From the NCBI RefSeq assembly GCF_002263495.1, contig NZ_CP022753.1, forward strand, positions 5,510,312 through 5,574,311: a DNA stretch of 64,000 bases, in the 5' to 3' direction. Origin of the DNA: Nocardiopsis gilva YIM 90087 (lineage in GTDB: Bacteria > Actinomycetota > Actinomycetes > Streptosporangiales > Streptosporangiaceae). This document shows, one piece after another, positions 46,895 to 56,535 of the stretch. The notes beneath the pieces were generated by a model. That model did not search any database, was not told the DNA's origin, and saw nothing but the letters and a program-made list of their open reading frames with translations. Positions within the stretch are counted from its first letter, which is position 1. The number at the start of each line of letters is the position of its first letter. The translations under genes were made by a program, and so were the position numbers.

Positions 46895-49800
46895 CGGGCC
46901 TCCCCCTTCTGCTCCCTCGTGCGAACGCCGCGCCCGCGGCGACCCCGCCGCCCGCCGCTCGTGCTCCCGCGGCCGCTACCGTGTCCACTTCCGTGTCCGC
47001 CGCTCGCGGCGCGGGACCTGGAGCGGAGTCGGGCCGGGCGGCGCGGGCGCGGCGTGGGCTGGGCGGCCTGCGCGCGGATGTCCTCCTCGGTACGCGCGCC
47101 GGGCAGCGCCAGAACCACGACCACGGCCAGCAGCGCGCCCTGGGCCAGCAGCCAGCTCAGGCGCACAGTGTCGTCGCGGGTGATCTCCACCGTGCCGCCC
47201 GATGCGGGCAGGTCGAAGGCCTGCATGCCGTTGTCCCACTCCACGGGGGTGAGATCGGTGCCGTCGAGGGTGGCGCTCCACCGGCCGTCCGCGGGTTCGG
47301 CCAGCACCAGCGTGCGGTCGCCCTCCCCCGCCGGGACATCGGCCGACACCGGTTCGTCGTCCCCGGTCTTCAGCACGACCGGGTCGCCCTCACCGACGAC
47401 CCGCAGCCGCCCGGCGGGCCGCTCCACCCGCCAGAGGCCGAAGTCGTCGGTCAGCTGCAGCCGGGCGAGCCCCGGGGTGCCGTCCATCGTGTCGACCACG
47501 GTCACGTCGTCCTGGCTGCCGACCTCCGGTCGCGGCACCGCCACGTACCCGATGCCGAGACCGGCCAGGGTGTCGGCCTCGTCGCCGCCCCGGCCGGCGG
47601 ACAGTTCGGCCACGGTCCGGTCCAGGACGGCGCCGGGGCCGCTGTCGGCGGGGATCTGCTCCTCGCCGATCCGGGGTTCCCGGCCGCGCAGCACGCTGTA
47701 GCGGATCGGGCCGTCTCCGGTCGGGGCGACGATGAGCGTGCGCGGCTGCGTGCCGTCGTCGCTCAGCGCGCTCACCACGGCGGGGATCATCGGCGGGACG
47801 TCGGAGTCGAGCCCCTTGACGCCGTCGACCATCCACACGCCGGCCGCGGACAGCGGCGTGGTCAGCGCGAGCGCGGCGACGGAGAGCGCGAAGAGGCGGC
47901 TGCGCCCGCCCGCCTTCCACATCGCGTCGAAGGACTGCGCCGCGGTCGCGGCCGACAGCAGCATCGCGGTCGCGGCGAAGGCCAGCGCGACACCGGGCCA
48001 GGCGGGGGCGGCCGGGCCGCCGTAGGGGGCGGCCACGACGATCCGGCTCATGAGGATCGCGACGAGGATGCCGACCAGGGCCATGCTCCAGCCGACCGCG
48101 ACCAGCATCCGGCTGCGGAGCAGCAGCAGGGCGCACAGCGCGGCCGCGATGAACCCGCCGGTGACCCAGATGGGCGGGTTGCCGGGGCCGCCGGGCGAGA
48201 GCATGAGCAGCGCTTCGGGGGTCGCGGGCGGCGCGGAGAGTTCGGGCCGGTGCAGCCCGGCCTCCAGCAGCCACATCGACGGTGTGGTGAGCAGCTCCAG
48301 GGACCAGGGCAGGAGCAGCACCATCGGGGTGGCCAGCGCGATCCCGACACTGACGTAGAGGCGCCGCCCGAGGTGTCCGAACGCCGCGAGGACAACGGCG
48401 CCCGTGACCAGCGAGAGGAGCCAGACCAGCGGGACGAACGCGGTGGCCGCGGCGAGGAACAGGCCCAGCCCCCACGCGGCGCGCCGGGAGCGGCGCCCGG
48501 GCAGGGTGAGCACCTGGATGAGCAGGATGCCGAGCACCGGAAGGAGGGCGTGGACCAGCGCGGTGCCCAGACGCCCCTGCGCGACGGCGCCGGTGGCCAT
48601 GGGCAGCAGGGCGTAGGACCCAGCCATCCACAGCTGCGCGGGGCGGAAGCGCAGCACCCGCCGGGCCAGCTGGTAGGCGGTGAACCCCGCGAGCGGGACG
48701 CAGCCCAGCAGGACGATGGTGACGGCCGTGTGAGGGTTCCCCAGGGTCAGGGTGGAGACGAGGGCGAGCAGCCCGACGTAGGGCGGGGCGGGTGCGCCGG
48801 AGCCGACGCCCACGTCGTGCATGCTCGCGAGGTAGAGCGCCCACAGGTCACTGGCCCCGCCCGCCACCGGGGCGAGCGCGCCTCCGGCGAGGTGGTCGCC
48901 GAAGAGCAGGGAGCGCTCGGCAACGACGGTGACCGCGGTGAGGGCCGTGATGAGCAGGACGCCCGGGTGGGTGATGAGGCGCCGCAGCACGCTCTGGTCG
49001 TCGCGCAGCGGATCGTCGTCGTCCTCGATGCGCGACGGCGGCGGGGCGACGACCGCCTGGTGCCGTCCGGCGGTGTCCAGCGCCGGGGAGCCGGTCATGA
49101 TGTTGACGGCCATCTCGGTGAGCCGCCGCATCGCCACCCCGCGGGCGAGGAACGGGGCGATCGCGCTGTAGGTGCGGCGGCGGTTGCGCCGCCGCCGGAA
49201 GCGGGCGCGGATGAGGCGGCCGGGCATCAGGTAGACGGCGGCGATCGCCGCGGCCTCGTCGAAGGCGTTGGCGGGTTGCTTGGCGATGACGTACATCAGC
49301 ACGCGCAGCAGCGAGCCGATGGTGTTGCGCAGCAGCGCGCCGACCATCCCGCCGAAGGGCAGGTTCGCCAGCAGCACGAACAGGGCGTTGCGGCGGTCGA
49401 TACGGCGCGGGTGGCCACCGCTGGCGTTGATCGTGCGGCGGCGGCGCGCCGCTCCCTCGGCGTGGTAGGCGACGGCGTCGGTGACGATGAGGACGCGGTG
49501 CCCGGCGCCGCCGACGCGCCAGCAGAAGTCGATGTCGTCGCGGAACAGCGGCAGGCTCCGGTCGAACCCGTCGAGCTCCTCCCAGACGTCGCGGCGCACC
49601 AGCATTCCCGCGCTGGACACGGCGAGGACCTGGCGGATGCCGTCGTGCTGCCCGTGGTCGAACTCACGGGGTTCCAGCCCGGTCTCGCGGCGGCCGGCGC
49701 CGTCGATGGTCACGCCGACCTCGACGAGAAGCCTCCGGTCGAACCAGTCGCGGAGCTTGGGGCCGAGGACGACCGCGCGCGGGTTGTCGTTGGCGGCGAG

Positions 49801-50202
49801 CAGCAGGTGCTGCAGCGCGTCGGGGTCGGGCGTGCAGTCGTCGTGGATCACCCAGATCCACTCGGTGGCGTCCGGCGCCGCGCCCGGGAACTCGGCGCGG
49901 GCGCGAGGCAGCCGCAGGCCAGCGCGCACGGCGTCCCCGAAACCCGTGTCTCGGGGCAGGGTGGTGATCGCGTCGGCGGCGATGAACTCGGCGAGGATCC
50001 GGCCGCTGTCGTCGCGGCTGCCGGTGTCGACGCCGACGACGCGCTGCACCGGTCGGGACTGCTCGCGGACGGACTCCAGCGTCTCCGGCAACCAGCGGTC
50101 GCCGTCGTGAGTGACGATGACCGCGGTGACGATGTGGCGAGCGGGATCCAGGGGTGGCACGGCTGGGGTTCGCTCTCGGGTGTCGAGGTCGGGGGTTAGC
50201 AA
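46891..50202 (-). CDS. Large GT2 glycosyltransferase with multi-pass membrane domain
   Basis: Protein of about 1103 residues. The N-terminal GT2 domain (residues 25-270) has AVIVTHDGDRWLPETLESV, VIHDDCTPDPDAL with the metal-binding acidic motif, and DDIDFCWRVGGAGHRVLI. About a dozen membrane helices follow (residues 300-760), with a periplasmic C-terminal domain and a basic, Arg/Gly/Ser-rich cytoplasmic tail. It probably adds sugars to a lipid-linked or wall polymer at the membrane; the sugar is unknown. TTG at 50202 is the assumed start. Together with DUF5719 it sits just downstream of whiB in the conserved actinobacterial order. Confidence 0.87.
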   Translation of the reverse strand: MLTPDLDTRERTPAVPPLDPARHIVTAVIVTHDGDRWLPETLESVREQSRPVQRVVGVDTGSRDDSGRILAEFIAADAITTLPRDTGFGDAVRAGLRLPRARAEFPGAAPDATEWIWVIHDDCTPDPDALQHLLLAANDNPRAVVLGPKLRDWFDRRLLVEVGVTIDGAGRRETGLEPREFDHGQHDGIRQVLAVSSAGMLVRRDVWEELDGFDRSLPLFRDDIDFCWRVGGAGHRVLIVTDAVAYHAEGAARRRRTINASGGHPRRIDRRNALFVLLANLPFGGMVGALLRNTIGSLLRVLMYVIAKQPANAFDEAAAIAAVYLMPGRLIRARFRRRRNRRRTYSAIAPFLARGVAMRRLTEMAVNIMTGSPALDTAGRHQAVVAPPPSRIEDDDDPLRDDQSVLRRLITHPGVLLITALTAVTVVAERSLLFGDHLAGGALAPVAGGASDLWALYLASMHDVGVGSGAPAPPYVGLLALVSTLTLGNPHTAVTIVLLGCVPLAGFTAYQLARRVLRFRPAQLWMAGSYALLPMATGAVAQGRLGTALVHALLPVLGILLIQVLTLPGRRSRRAAWGLGLFLAAATAFVPLVWLLSLVTGAVVLAAFGHLGRRLYVSVGIALATPMVLLLPWSLELLTTPSMWLLEAGLHRPELSAPPATPEALLMLSPGGPGNPPIWVTGGFIAAALCALLLLRSRMLVAVGWSMALVGILVAILMSRIVVAAPYGGPAAPAWPGVALAFAATAMLLSAATAAQSFDAMWKAGGRSRLFALSVAALALTTPLSAAGVWMVDGVKGLDSDVPPMIPAVVSALSDDGTQPRTLIVAPTGDGPIRYSVLRGREPRIGEEQIPADSGPGAVLDRTVAELSAGRGGDEADTLAGLGIGYVAVPRPEVGSQDDVTVVDTMDGTPGLARLQLTDDFGLWRVERPAGRLRVVGEGDPVVLKTGDDEPVSADVPAGEGDRTLVLAEPADGRWSATLDGTDLTPVEWDNGMQAFDLPASGGTVEITRDDTVRLSWLLAQGALLAVVVVLALPGARTEEDIRAQAAQPTPRPRRPARLRSRSRAASGGHGSGHGSGRGSTSGGRRGRRGRGVRTREQKGEAR

Positions 50203-50443
50203 CGTGAGGGACGAAGGGACAAATCGACCCGTTATGGTCGGACCCTATCGGCAGATCACCATACGCCACCTGCGCACCGAACGGAGCGGACATGGCTGGC
50301 GCTCCGGCGCGACCGACGAGAGGGAGCCGGGCGCGCCGCGCCGCTGGTCACGATGGCCCCACTGACCACATCGGCCCCTCCAGAACCAGAGTTCCGGCTG
50401 ACCGAGTGTGAGCGGGGGAAACCCGGCAATGAGAACGCGAAAA

Positions 50444-50482
50444 AAGCGTGTGCCCCGGGCAAAAGGCCCGGGGCACACGCTT
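50444..50482 (-). terminator. whiB terminator
   Basis: A 17-base stem (AAGCGTGTGCCCCGGGC at 50444-50460 with 50466-50482) and a five-base loop, followed on the minus strand by a short T run from the A tract at 50441-50445. It lies 17 bases after the whiB stop and is a classical factor-independent terminator. Confidence 0.85.
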
Positions 50483-50498
50483 GACGGCGGTCGGCCGG

Positions 50499-50786
50499 TT
50501 ACAGTAGGTCAGCCAGGAAATCGAAATCCTGACCGGCGGCTTTCTTCAACCGGCGCCGTTCGCGTTCGGAGAGTCCCCCCCAGATGCCGAAGCGTTCATC
50601 GTGCTCCAGCGCGTATTCCAGGCACTCCGCCCGCACCTCGCAAGAGTGGCAGACCTTCTTCGCCTCCCGTGTCGAGCCGCCCTTCTCGGGGAAGAACGCC
50701 TCGGGATCGGTCTGCGCACACAAGGCGCGTTCCTGCCAGCCCAGATCATCATCTGCGCCGTGCGCCAGCGGGATGACCTCGCTCAT
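50499..50786 (-). CDS. whiB: WhiB-family iron-sulfur transcription factor (WhiB/WhmD type)
   Basis: DNA-binding redox-sensitive regulator of 95 residues required for sporulation septation in Streptomyces and for division in mycobacteria (WhmD/WhiB2). The four cluster Cys lie in ALCAQTDPEAFFPE, VCHSCEVRAEC, followed by the GIWGGLSERERRRLK turn and basic region. ATG at 50786 is chosen because AGGAGGT lies four bases upstream; a GTG two codons earlier overlaps that site. It has its own terminator. Co-conserved with the GT2/DUF5719 genes and fbiAB. A partner for the anti-sigma/BldM type interaction is not in this window. Confidence 0.95.
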   Translation of the reverse strand: MSEVIPLAHGADDDLGWQERALCAQTDPEAFFPEKGGSTREAKKVCHSCEVRAECLEYALEHDERFGIWGGLSERERRRLKKAAGQDFDFLADLL

Positions 50787-51010
50787 GCGCACCTCCTATT
50801 GCCCCCCTAGATGTACCCCCCCATTCGACCCCGGAGGGTGGAATCACACCTTGAAATTACACGCGCGCGCCTCGCTATACGTCAAGCGCGTTGCGTGGTA
50901 ATCCCTGAATATCATGTAACGAACGGCCAACGGCCGCACTCTGACGTCGGTTCAGCGGATTACCACGCAATTAGTCCGTGTTTCCCGGGTATCTCCCGGG
51001 GGGCGTGGAG

Positions 51011-52465
51011 TCAGCGCCGGTCGTCGTCCCGGTACCAGTTCTGCTGCCCGTCGGGGGACTCGGCACCGCTCTGTCCCAGCTGGTCGGAACCGTAGGGCTG
51101 GCCGTAGGCGGAACCAGAGCCGTACTGGGCGCCGTATCCCTGGTCGGCGGGGGCGGGGGCCGCCGCACCGGCGTCCTGCTGTTGCTGCTGCTCCGCCTGC
51201 TGGTACCAGCCGTACTGGTCACCCGGCTGCGCGACCTGACCGACGTCGGCCTGCGGCTGCGCCGCGTACTGTCCCGGGTCGTAGGCCGAACCGTAGGCGG
51301 CCTGCTGACCGCCGGTGGCGTAGGCCTGCTGGTTCGGGTCGGCGGCATAGCCCTGCTGGGCACCCGTGTCGTAGGCCTGCACCGGCTGGCCCCCACTCGC
51401 ATACGCCTGCTGGCCGCCCGTTCCGTACGCCTGCTGCGCGCCGGTGCCATAGGCCTGGGGCTGCTGGGTGCCGTAGGCGTCGTAGCCGGTCTGCACCTGC
51501 TGGCCGTACGCCTGCTGCCCGCCGGTTCCGTAGGCCTGGGCCTGCTGCTCAGCGGACTGCCACTCCTGGCCGTAGGCCTGCTGGCCGCCGGTCTGCGTGT
51601 ACCCGGCCTGGTAGGACTGCTGCGCGTAGCCGTCCTGCGCTCCGCCCTGCTGGTAGTAGGACGCGTCCTGCCCGCCGCTCGGGTTCTGCTGCCAGCTCTG
51701 CCCGTATCCGCTGGGATCGACGTAGCCCTGCTGGGCCTGCTGGGCCGGGTCGGCGGCGTAGGCCTGCTGCCCCTGGTCACCATAGGCGGCCTGACCGGCG
51801 TCGGCGTAGGCGTTCTGGTTCGGTGCCGCGTAGCCGTAGCCCTGCTGCTCCTGCTGCGCCGCCCAGTCCTGCTGCTGGTAGGCCTGCTGGGCATCGATGC
51901 CATACCCCTGCTGCGCGAAGGACGCCTGGCTGCCGGTCTGCGGGGCGAAGCCCTGCTGCACCCCGGCGTGCGGCCCGAAGGTCTGCTGCGGGCCGACCTG
52001 CTGCGGGGCGGAGCGCGGCACCAGGTTCTGGTCGTTGAAGACCTTGACCATGAACAGCCCGGCGATGGCCACGATGGCGAGCTGCCCGCCGACGGCGAAG
52101 AGGTTGCTGAACCCGACCGACATCGCCGACGTGTCGCTCGCCAGGACGAAGCCCATCACCAGCGTGACGAGCGCCATGAGCGCCGCGAAGCCGGTGAGGA
52201 TGAGAGCGGTCAGCACGATCGGGAAGTTCACCGAGGTCCGGCGCGGCGCGGTGGCCACCAGCAGCACCGCCCCCAGCAGCAGGGCGATGATGACCGGGCC
52301 GAAGAAATAGACGTCTCCGGACGCGACGAACCTGCTGGACACCGCGTTCTCATAGTCGGAGGACGCGAAGACGTGGATGAGTCCGGCGATCACCTGCGCC
52401 ACGACGGCTCCGAGCAGCGCCCAGGCCGCGGGCACCCGCAGGCGATTGATTGCTTCGTTGTTCAA
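51011..52465 (-). CDS. Four-helix membrane protein with long prion-like Gln/Ala/Gly/Tyr-rich tail
   Basis: Protein of 484 residues. Residues 10-150 hold four membrane helices (WALLGAVVAQVIAGLIHVF, VYFFGPVIIALLLGAVLLV, PIVLTALILTGFAALMALVT, LFAVGGQLAIVAIAGLFMV). From about residue 155 to the end the chain is built of QQAYGTGG, QQGYAADP and GQQAYGQ-like units, rich in Gln, Ala, Gly and Tyr, with no Lys and no Arg until the last few residues (YRDDDRR). Such composition is typical of prion-like or phase-separating segments. TTG at 52465 with GAGGGGA upstream. It sits between whiB and fbiA and diverges from fbiA. Function unknown. Confidence 0.8.
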   Translation of the reverse strand: MNNEAINRLRVPAAWALLGAVVAQVIAGLIHVFASSDYENAVSSRFVASGDVYFFGPVIIALLLGAVLLVATAPRRTSVNFPIVLTALILTGFAALMALVTLVMGFVLASDTSAMSVGFSNLFAVGGQLAIVAIAGLFMVKVFNDQNLVPRSAPQQVGPQQTFGPHAGVQQGFAPQTGSQASFAQQGYGIDAQQAYQQQDWAAQQEQQGYGYAAPNQNAYADAGQAAYGDQGQQAYAADPAQQAQQGYVDPSGYGQSWQQNPSGGQDASYYQQGGAQDGYAQQSYQAGYTQTGGQQAYGQEWQSAEQQAQAYGTGGQQAYGQQVQTGYDAYGTQQPQAYGTGAQQAYGTGGQQAYASGGQPVQAYDTGAQQGYAADPNQQAYATGGQQAAYGSAYDPGQYAAQPQADVGQVAQPGDQYGWYQQAEQQQQQDAGAAAPAPADQGYGAQYGSGSAYGQPYGSDQLGQSGAESPDGQQNWYRDDDRR

Positions 52466-52816
52466 GAGAGGTTCCCCTCTGCCGCTTCCCGGTCGCGTCG
52501 GGGGAAGCTTTGCTTATCGTCGGTTCGTCAAGGGATCCAGCCGGGACACGCGAAAGTGGGGTGTCCGCCCTGGAGCGTCCCTCGCGCAGTACCCGGTACT
52601 CGGACGTGGGGGAGATCACGCGGATTCCGGTCGGAGCGAACGGACCGGCGATCGAGCCGAATCCGCACGGTACACCCGCGCACGTCCGCTCTCTGGTGGG
52701 CCCCGCCACCTGCCCCGCCGCCGCGCCGGCGGTCATCGCGCAACTGCGCCACCTGCCCCCGCGGACACGCGGGCCACACGGCACACACACGACCACAGCC
52801 TGCCAGACTTGGAGTC
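52466..52816. other. Divergent intergenic region upstream of fbiA
   Basis: About 350 bases between the prion-like membrane protein gene and fbiA. No gene, repeat or clear promoter pair was recognised. fbiA has GGAG two bases before its ATG. Confidence 0.4.
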
Positions 52817-53827
52817 ATGCGGATAGTCGTGCTGGCTGGCGGTATCGGAGGCGCGCGGTTCCTGCGCGGACTCAAGGCGGCGCTCGGGATCGGGGCGGAC
52901 ACCACAGAGAACGATTCGACCATAACGGTCATTGGAAATACGGGTGACGACATCACCCTCTTTGGGCTACGGGTCTGTCCGGATCTGGACACCGTGATGT
53001 ACACGCTCGGCGGCGGCGCCAACGAGTCCCAGGGCTGGGGACGCGCCGACGAGACCTTCGTCGTCAAGGAGGAACTGGCCGCCTACGGCATGCAGCCGAC
53101 CTGGTTCGGCCTAGGTGACCGGGACTTCGCCACGCACATCGTGCGCGCGCAGATGATGGCGGCCGGATACCCCCTGTCCGCGATCACCGCGGCCCTGTGC
53201 GACCGGTGGAAGCCGGGCGTGCGGCTGCTGCCCATGACCGACGACCGCGTCGAGACCCACGTGCTCGTCGAGGACGAGCACGGCCGCCGCGCCATCCACT
53301 TCCAGGAGTGGTGGGTGCGGCACCGGGCCGCGCTGCCCGCCGAGCAGATCATCGGGGCCGGAGCCGCCGACGCCACGCCCGGGCCGGACGTGCTGGAGGC
53401 CATCGAGGAGGCCGACGTCGTGCTGCTGCCGCCGTCGAACCCCGTGGTCAGCATCGGCACCATCCTCAACGTCCCGGGGATCCGTGAGGCCGTGGAGAAG
53501 AAGACGGTCGTCGGGGTCTCCCCCATCGTCGGGGGGGCGCCCGTGCGGGGCCACGCCGACGCCTGCCTGACCGCGATCGGGGTGGAGACCAGCGCCCAGG
53601 CGGTGGCCTCGCACTACGGTCCGGAGCTGCTGGACGGGTGGCTGGTCGACGAGGCCGACGACGGGGCACGCGTGGAGGGCGTCGAGGTCCGCTCCCGCCC
53701 GCTGTACATGAGCGACCCGGAGGCCACCCAGGCACTGGCCCAGGCCGCGCTGGACCTCGCCGTCGAGCTCAAGGAACGTCAGGCCGGCGGAGTCGCCGGC
53801 GCCGGGAAGAAGGAGGCCCGCTCGTGA
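52817..53827 (+). CDS. fbiA: F420 biosynthesis: 2-phospho-L-lactate/phosphoenolpyruvate transferase (CofD)
   Basis: Cytoplasmic enzyme of 336 residues that joins the activated phospho-lactyl/phosphoenolpyruvyl unit to FO to form (dehydro-)F420-0. The N-terminal nucleotide-type fold begins [19 protein letters not shown], and [22 protein letters not shown] near residue 40 and [15 protein letters not shown] near residue 198 are diagnostic of CofD. The stop overlaps the fbiB start as GTGA, so the two are translated together. FO comes from FbiC, encoded about 3 kb away in this window. Confidence 0.95.
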   Translation: MRIVVLAGGIGGARFLRGLKAALGIGADTTENDSTITVIGNTGDDITLFGLRVCPDLDTVMYTLGGGANESQGWGRADETFVVKEELAAYGMQPTWFGLGDRDFATHIVRAQMMAAGYPLSAITAALCDRWKPGVRLLPMTDDRVETHVLVEDEHGRRAIHFQEWWVRHRAALPAEQIIGAGAADATPGPDVLEAIEEADVVLLPPSNPVVSIGTILNVPGIREAVEKKTVVGVSPIVGGAPVRGHADACLTAIGVETSAQAVASHYGPELLDGWLVDEADDGARVEGVEVRSRPLYMSDPEATQALAQAALDLAVELKERQAGGVAGAGKKEARS

Positions 53828-55104
53828 CGGCGGAGATGCGCGTCCACGGGATCACCGGACTCCCGGAGGTCCGCCCCGGCGACGACCTGGCCGAACTCAT
53901 CGCGGGCACCGCCGACCTGCGCGACGGCGACATCCTGGCCGTGACGTCCAAGATCGTCAGCAAGGCCGAGGGACGCGTGTACCGGATGGACCGCGAGGAG
54001 GCGATCGACGCCGAGACGGTCCGGGTAGTGGCGCGCAAGGGCCCGACCCGCATCGTGGAAACGCGGAGCGGCCTGGTCATGGCCGCGGCCGGGGTGGACG
54101 CCTCCAACGTCGAACCTGGCCATGTACTGCTGCTGCCCGAGGATGCCGACGCGTCGGCCCGCAAGCTGCGCTCCGCGCTGCGGGACCGGCTCGGCGTGCG
54201 GGTCGCGGTCGTCATCACCGACACCTTCGGTCGCCCGTGGCGCAGCGGGCAGACCGACGTCGCGATCGGCGCGGCCGGTATCGAGCCCCTCGACGACCTG
54301 CGCGGATCCGCCGACACCCACGGCAACGTGCTGGACGCGACGGTCAACGCGGCCGCCGACGAGATCGCCTCCGCCGCCGAGCTGGTCAAGGGCAAGTTCG
54401 GCGGGGTGCCGGTGGCGGTGGTGCGCGGCCTGGAGCACCGGGTGACCGACGAGGACGGCGCCGGTGCCGCCGCACTGATCCGCCCCGCCGACGAGGACCT
54501 GTTCCGGTACGGCTCGCGCGATGTGGTGCCGGCCCGCCGGACGATCCGCGAGTTCACCGCCGAGCCGGTCGACCCGGCGGCGGTGCGCCGCGCGGTGGCC
54601 TCGGCGATCACCGCACCGGCCCCGCACCACACCACCCCGTGGCGGTTCGTGCTGGTGGAGTCGGCCGTGACCAAGGCCCGGCTGCTGGACGAGATGCGGG
54701 ACGCGTGGGTCGCGGACCTGCGCGGCGACGGATTCACCGAGGAGTCCATCACCAAGCGGCTGCGCCGCGGCGACGTTCTGCGCAACGCGCCCTACCTGGT
54801 GGTCCCCTGCCTCGCGGCCGATGGCGCCCACCCCTACCCGGACGAGCGCAGAGCGGACGCCGAGCGCTCCATGTTCCTGGTGGCGATGGGCGCGGGCGTC
54901 CAGAACCTGCTCGTCGGCCTGGCGATGGAGGGTCTGGGGTCGGCCTGGATCTCCTCGACGATGTTCTGCCCGGACGTGGTCCGCCGGCTGCTGGAGCTGC
55001 CGGAGGAGTGGCAGCCGATGGGCGCGGTGGCCGTCGGCCACGCCGCCGCACCGCCCAAGGACCGTCCCCCGCGCGACCCGGACGCCTTCATCGAGGTGCG
55101 CTGA
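53824..55104 (+). CDS. fbiB: F420 biosynthesis: F420-0 gamma-glutamyl ligase fused to a nitroreductase-type FMN domain
   Basis: Bifunctional enzyme of 426 residues. The CofE half (about residues 5-245) adds glutamates to F420-0 and shows [36 protein letters not shown] and [11 protein letters not shown]. The C-terminal FMN-binding nitroreductase half (about 250-426) has [12 protein letters not shown] and [15 protein letters not shown]; in mycobacteria it reduces dehydro-F420-0. Thus the actinobacterial PEP route is likely. GTG at 53824 overlaps the fbiA stop. No terminator hairpin was recognised after it. Confidence 0.95.
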   Translation: MTAEMRVHGITGLPEVRPGDDLAELIAGTADLRDGDILAVTSKIVSKAEGRVYRMDREEAIDAETVRVVARKGPTRIVETRSGLVMAAAGVDASNVEPGHVLLLPEDADASARKLRSALRDRLGVRVAVVITDTFGRPWRSGQTDVAIGAAGIEPLDDLRGSADTHGNVLDATVNAAADEIASAAELVKGKFGGVPVAVVRGLEHRVTDEDGAGAAALIRPADEDLFRYGSRDVVPARRTIREFTAEPVDPAAVRRAVASAITAPAPHHTTPWRFVLVESAVTKARLLDEMRDAWVADLRGDGFTEESITKRLRRGDVLRNAPYLVVPCLAADGAHPYPDERRADAERSMFLVAMGAGVQNLLVGLAMEGLGSAWISSTMFCPDVVRRLLELPEEWQPMGAVAVGHAAAPPKDRPPRDPDAFIEVR

Positions 55105-55423
55105 TCCACCCAGGCGGGTGGAGGGCTGCGGTTAGGGGTCAAGTTCGAGGACCTGGGAGGAACCCAGCGATCGAGGGCCGCGTATTCGGCAGTTTTCGGG
55201 CCGGACGGGTGACGGATCGATAGTTCAAGATTTTACTGCAAACTTTCTTTACGATTCCATTGACGCCGCCGCTGTCCGCGGCTTACGTTGCTCCCAATCC
55301 AAGATCCGGCCGGATCACGACACAGCGCTCCGCCGCCCCGGCGGCTCCGGCCTCGCGCGGCCACCGGCTGTGTCCTGCCGTCCCGCTCTACGGATCATTC
55401 GGATGCTGAGGAGCACATCCCCC
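55105..55423 (+). promoter_or_regulatory. Upstream region and predicted promoter of the chitinase gene
   Basis: TTGACG (55260-55265) and TTACGT (55283-55288) are 17 bases apart, giving a transcript start near 55295 and a leader of about 130 bases. Just upstream lies an AT-rich box with GCAAACTTTC (55238-55247), an imperfect palindrome of the GAAANTTTC type seen before actinobacterial glycosidase genes. No DasR-type TGGTCTAGACCA site was found. Confidence 0.45.
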
Positions 55424-56491
55424 ATGCACGCTCCATCCAGACGCGCACCCCTGCTGCGCTCGATCTCCGCCGCCGCGCTTCTCGTGGCCGGTCTGTTCAC
55501 CGCCTCGACCCCGGCCGCCGCCGCTCCCGCTGCCGAAGCGGAGCCCGCCGCGGCGACGGGCGCCTCCGCCCCTGGCGGGTGGCTCACCGGGTACTGGCAC
55601 AACTTCGACAACGGCTCGACGACGCTGCGGGTCGGTGAGGTCCCCTCCGACTACAACCTCATCGCGATCGCCTTCGCCGACAACCTGCCGGGCACCCCGG
55701 GCGGTATCACCTTCAACCTCGCCAGCGCCGAGCTCGGCGGCTACACGGAACAGGAGTTCAAGGCCGACATCGCCGCGGCCCAGAGCGAGGGGCGCAAGGT
55801 CGTCATCTCGGTCGGCGGCGAGAAGGGCCACGTGAGCGTCACCAACCCGACCGAGGCCGCCAACTTCGCGGACACCACCTACGACCTGATGCGCGAGTAC
55901 GGGTTCGACGGCGTCGACATCGACCTCGAACACGGGATGAACGCCCAGTACATGGAGCAGGCGCTGCGCTCCCTGCGGAGCCAGGCGGGCAGTGACCTGA
56001 TGATCACCATGGCGCCGCAGACGATCGACTTCCAGGCGCCCAGCTACGCCTATTACCAGCTCGCGGAGAACGCGGGCGACATCATCACGCTGGTCAACAT
56101 GCAGTACTACAACTCCGGCTCGATGATGGGGTGTGACCAGGGGGTCTACGCGCAGGGCACGGTGGACTTCCTGACCGCCCTGGCCTGCATCCAGCTGGAG
56201 ATGGGGCTGCGCCCCGACCAGGTGGGCCTCGGGCTGCCCGCCGTCCCCAGCGCCGCGGGCGGCGGCTACCAGCCGCCCGCCAACATCATCCGGGCGCTGG
56301 ACTGCCTGGAGGCGCGCACCAACTGCGGGGCGTTCACCCCATCCGAGGCCTACGGGAAGCTCGGCGGCGTGATGACCTGGTCGATCAACTGGGACGCCAC
56401 CAACGGCTACCGGTTCGCCGAGACCATCCGCCCGCGCCTCGACGGAGAGGCCCCGGCACCGTCTCCCCCTCCTTCGCGAGGGTGCCACTGA
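55424..56491 (+). CDS. Secreted GH18 chitinase
   Basis: Extracellular chitinase of about 355 residues hydrolysing beta-1,4-GlcNAc polymers. A signal peptide (basic start RRAPLLR, hydrophobic AAALLVAGLFTAS, cleavage after APAAAA) is followed by a GH18 barrel with the catalytic FDGVDIDLEHG (DxxDxDxE) near residue 165, KVVISVGGEKG near residue 127 and MTWSINWDAT near the end. After the barrel the protein stops with a short Pro-rich tail ending SRGCH, without carbohydrate-binding domain. ATG at 55424 has GAGGAG upstream; ATG at 55403 is less likely. Products could feed the GlcNAc PTS at 6-13 kb. Confidence 0.92.
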   Translation: MHAPSRRAPLLRSISAAALLVAGLFTASTPAAAAPAAEAEPAAATGASAPGGWLTGYWHNFDNGSTTLRVGEVPSDYNLIAIAFADNLPGTPGGITFNLASAELGGYTEQEFKADIAAAQSEGRKVVISVGGEKGHVSVTNPTEAANFADTTYDLMREYGFDGVDIDLEHGMNAQYMEQALRSLRSQAGSDLMITMAPQTIDFQAPSYAYYQLAENAGDIITLVNMQYYNSGSMMGCDQGVYAQGTVDFLTALACIQLEMGLRPDQVGLGLPAVPSAAGGGYQPPANIIRALDCLEARTNCGAFTPSEAYGKLGGVMTWSINWDATNGYRFAETIRPRLDGEAPAPSPPPSRGCH

Positions 56492-56535
56492 CTTCGGCAG
56501 TTGGGTGAATCGCCCCACGCGCCACTGGGTAGTGA

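Noticed and set aside
51180-51980. CRISPR-like or satellite DNA repeat in the CTGCTGGCC-rich region
   Set aside because: The repeats are codon-level reflections of the QQAYGTGG protein repeats in one intact reading frame, irregular in spacing.
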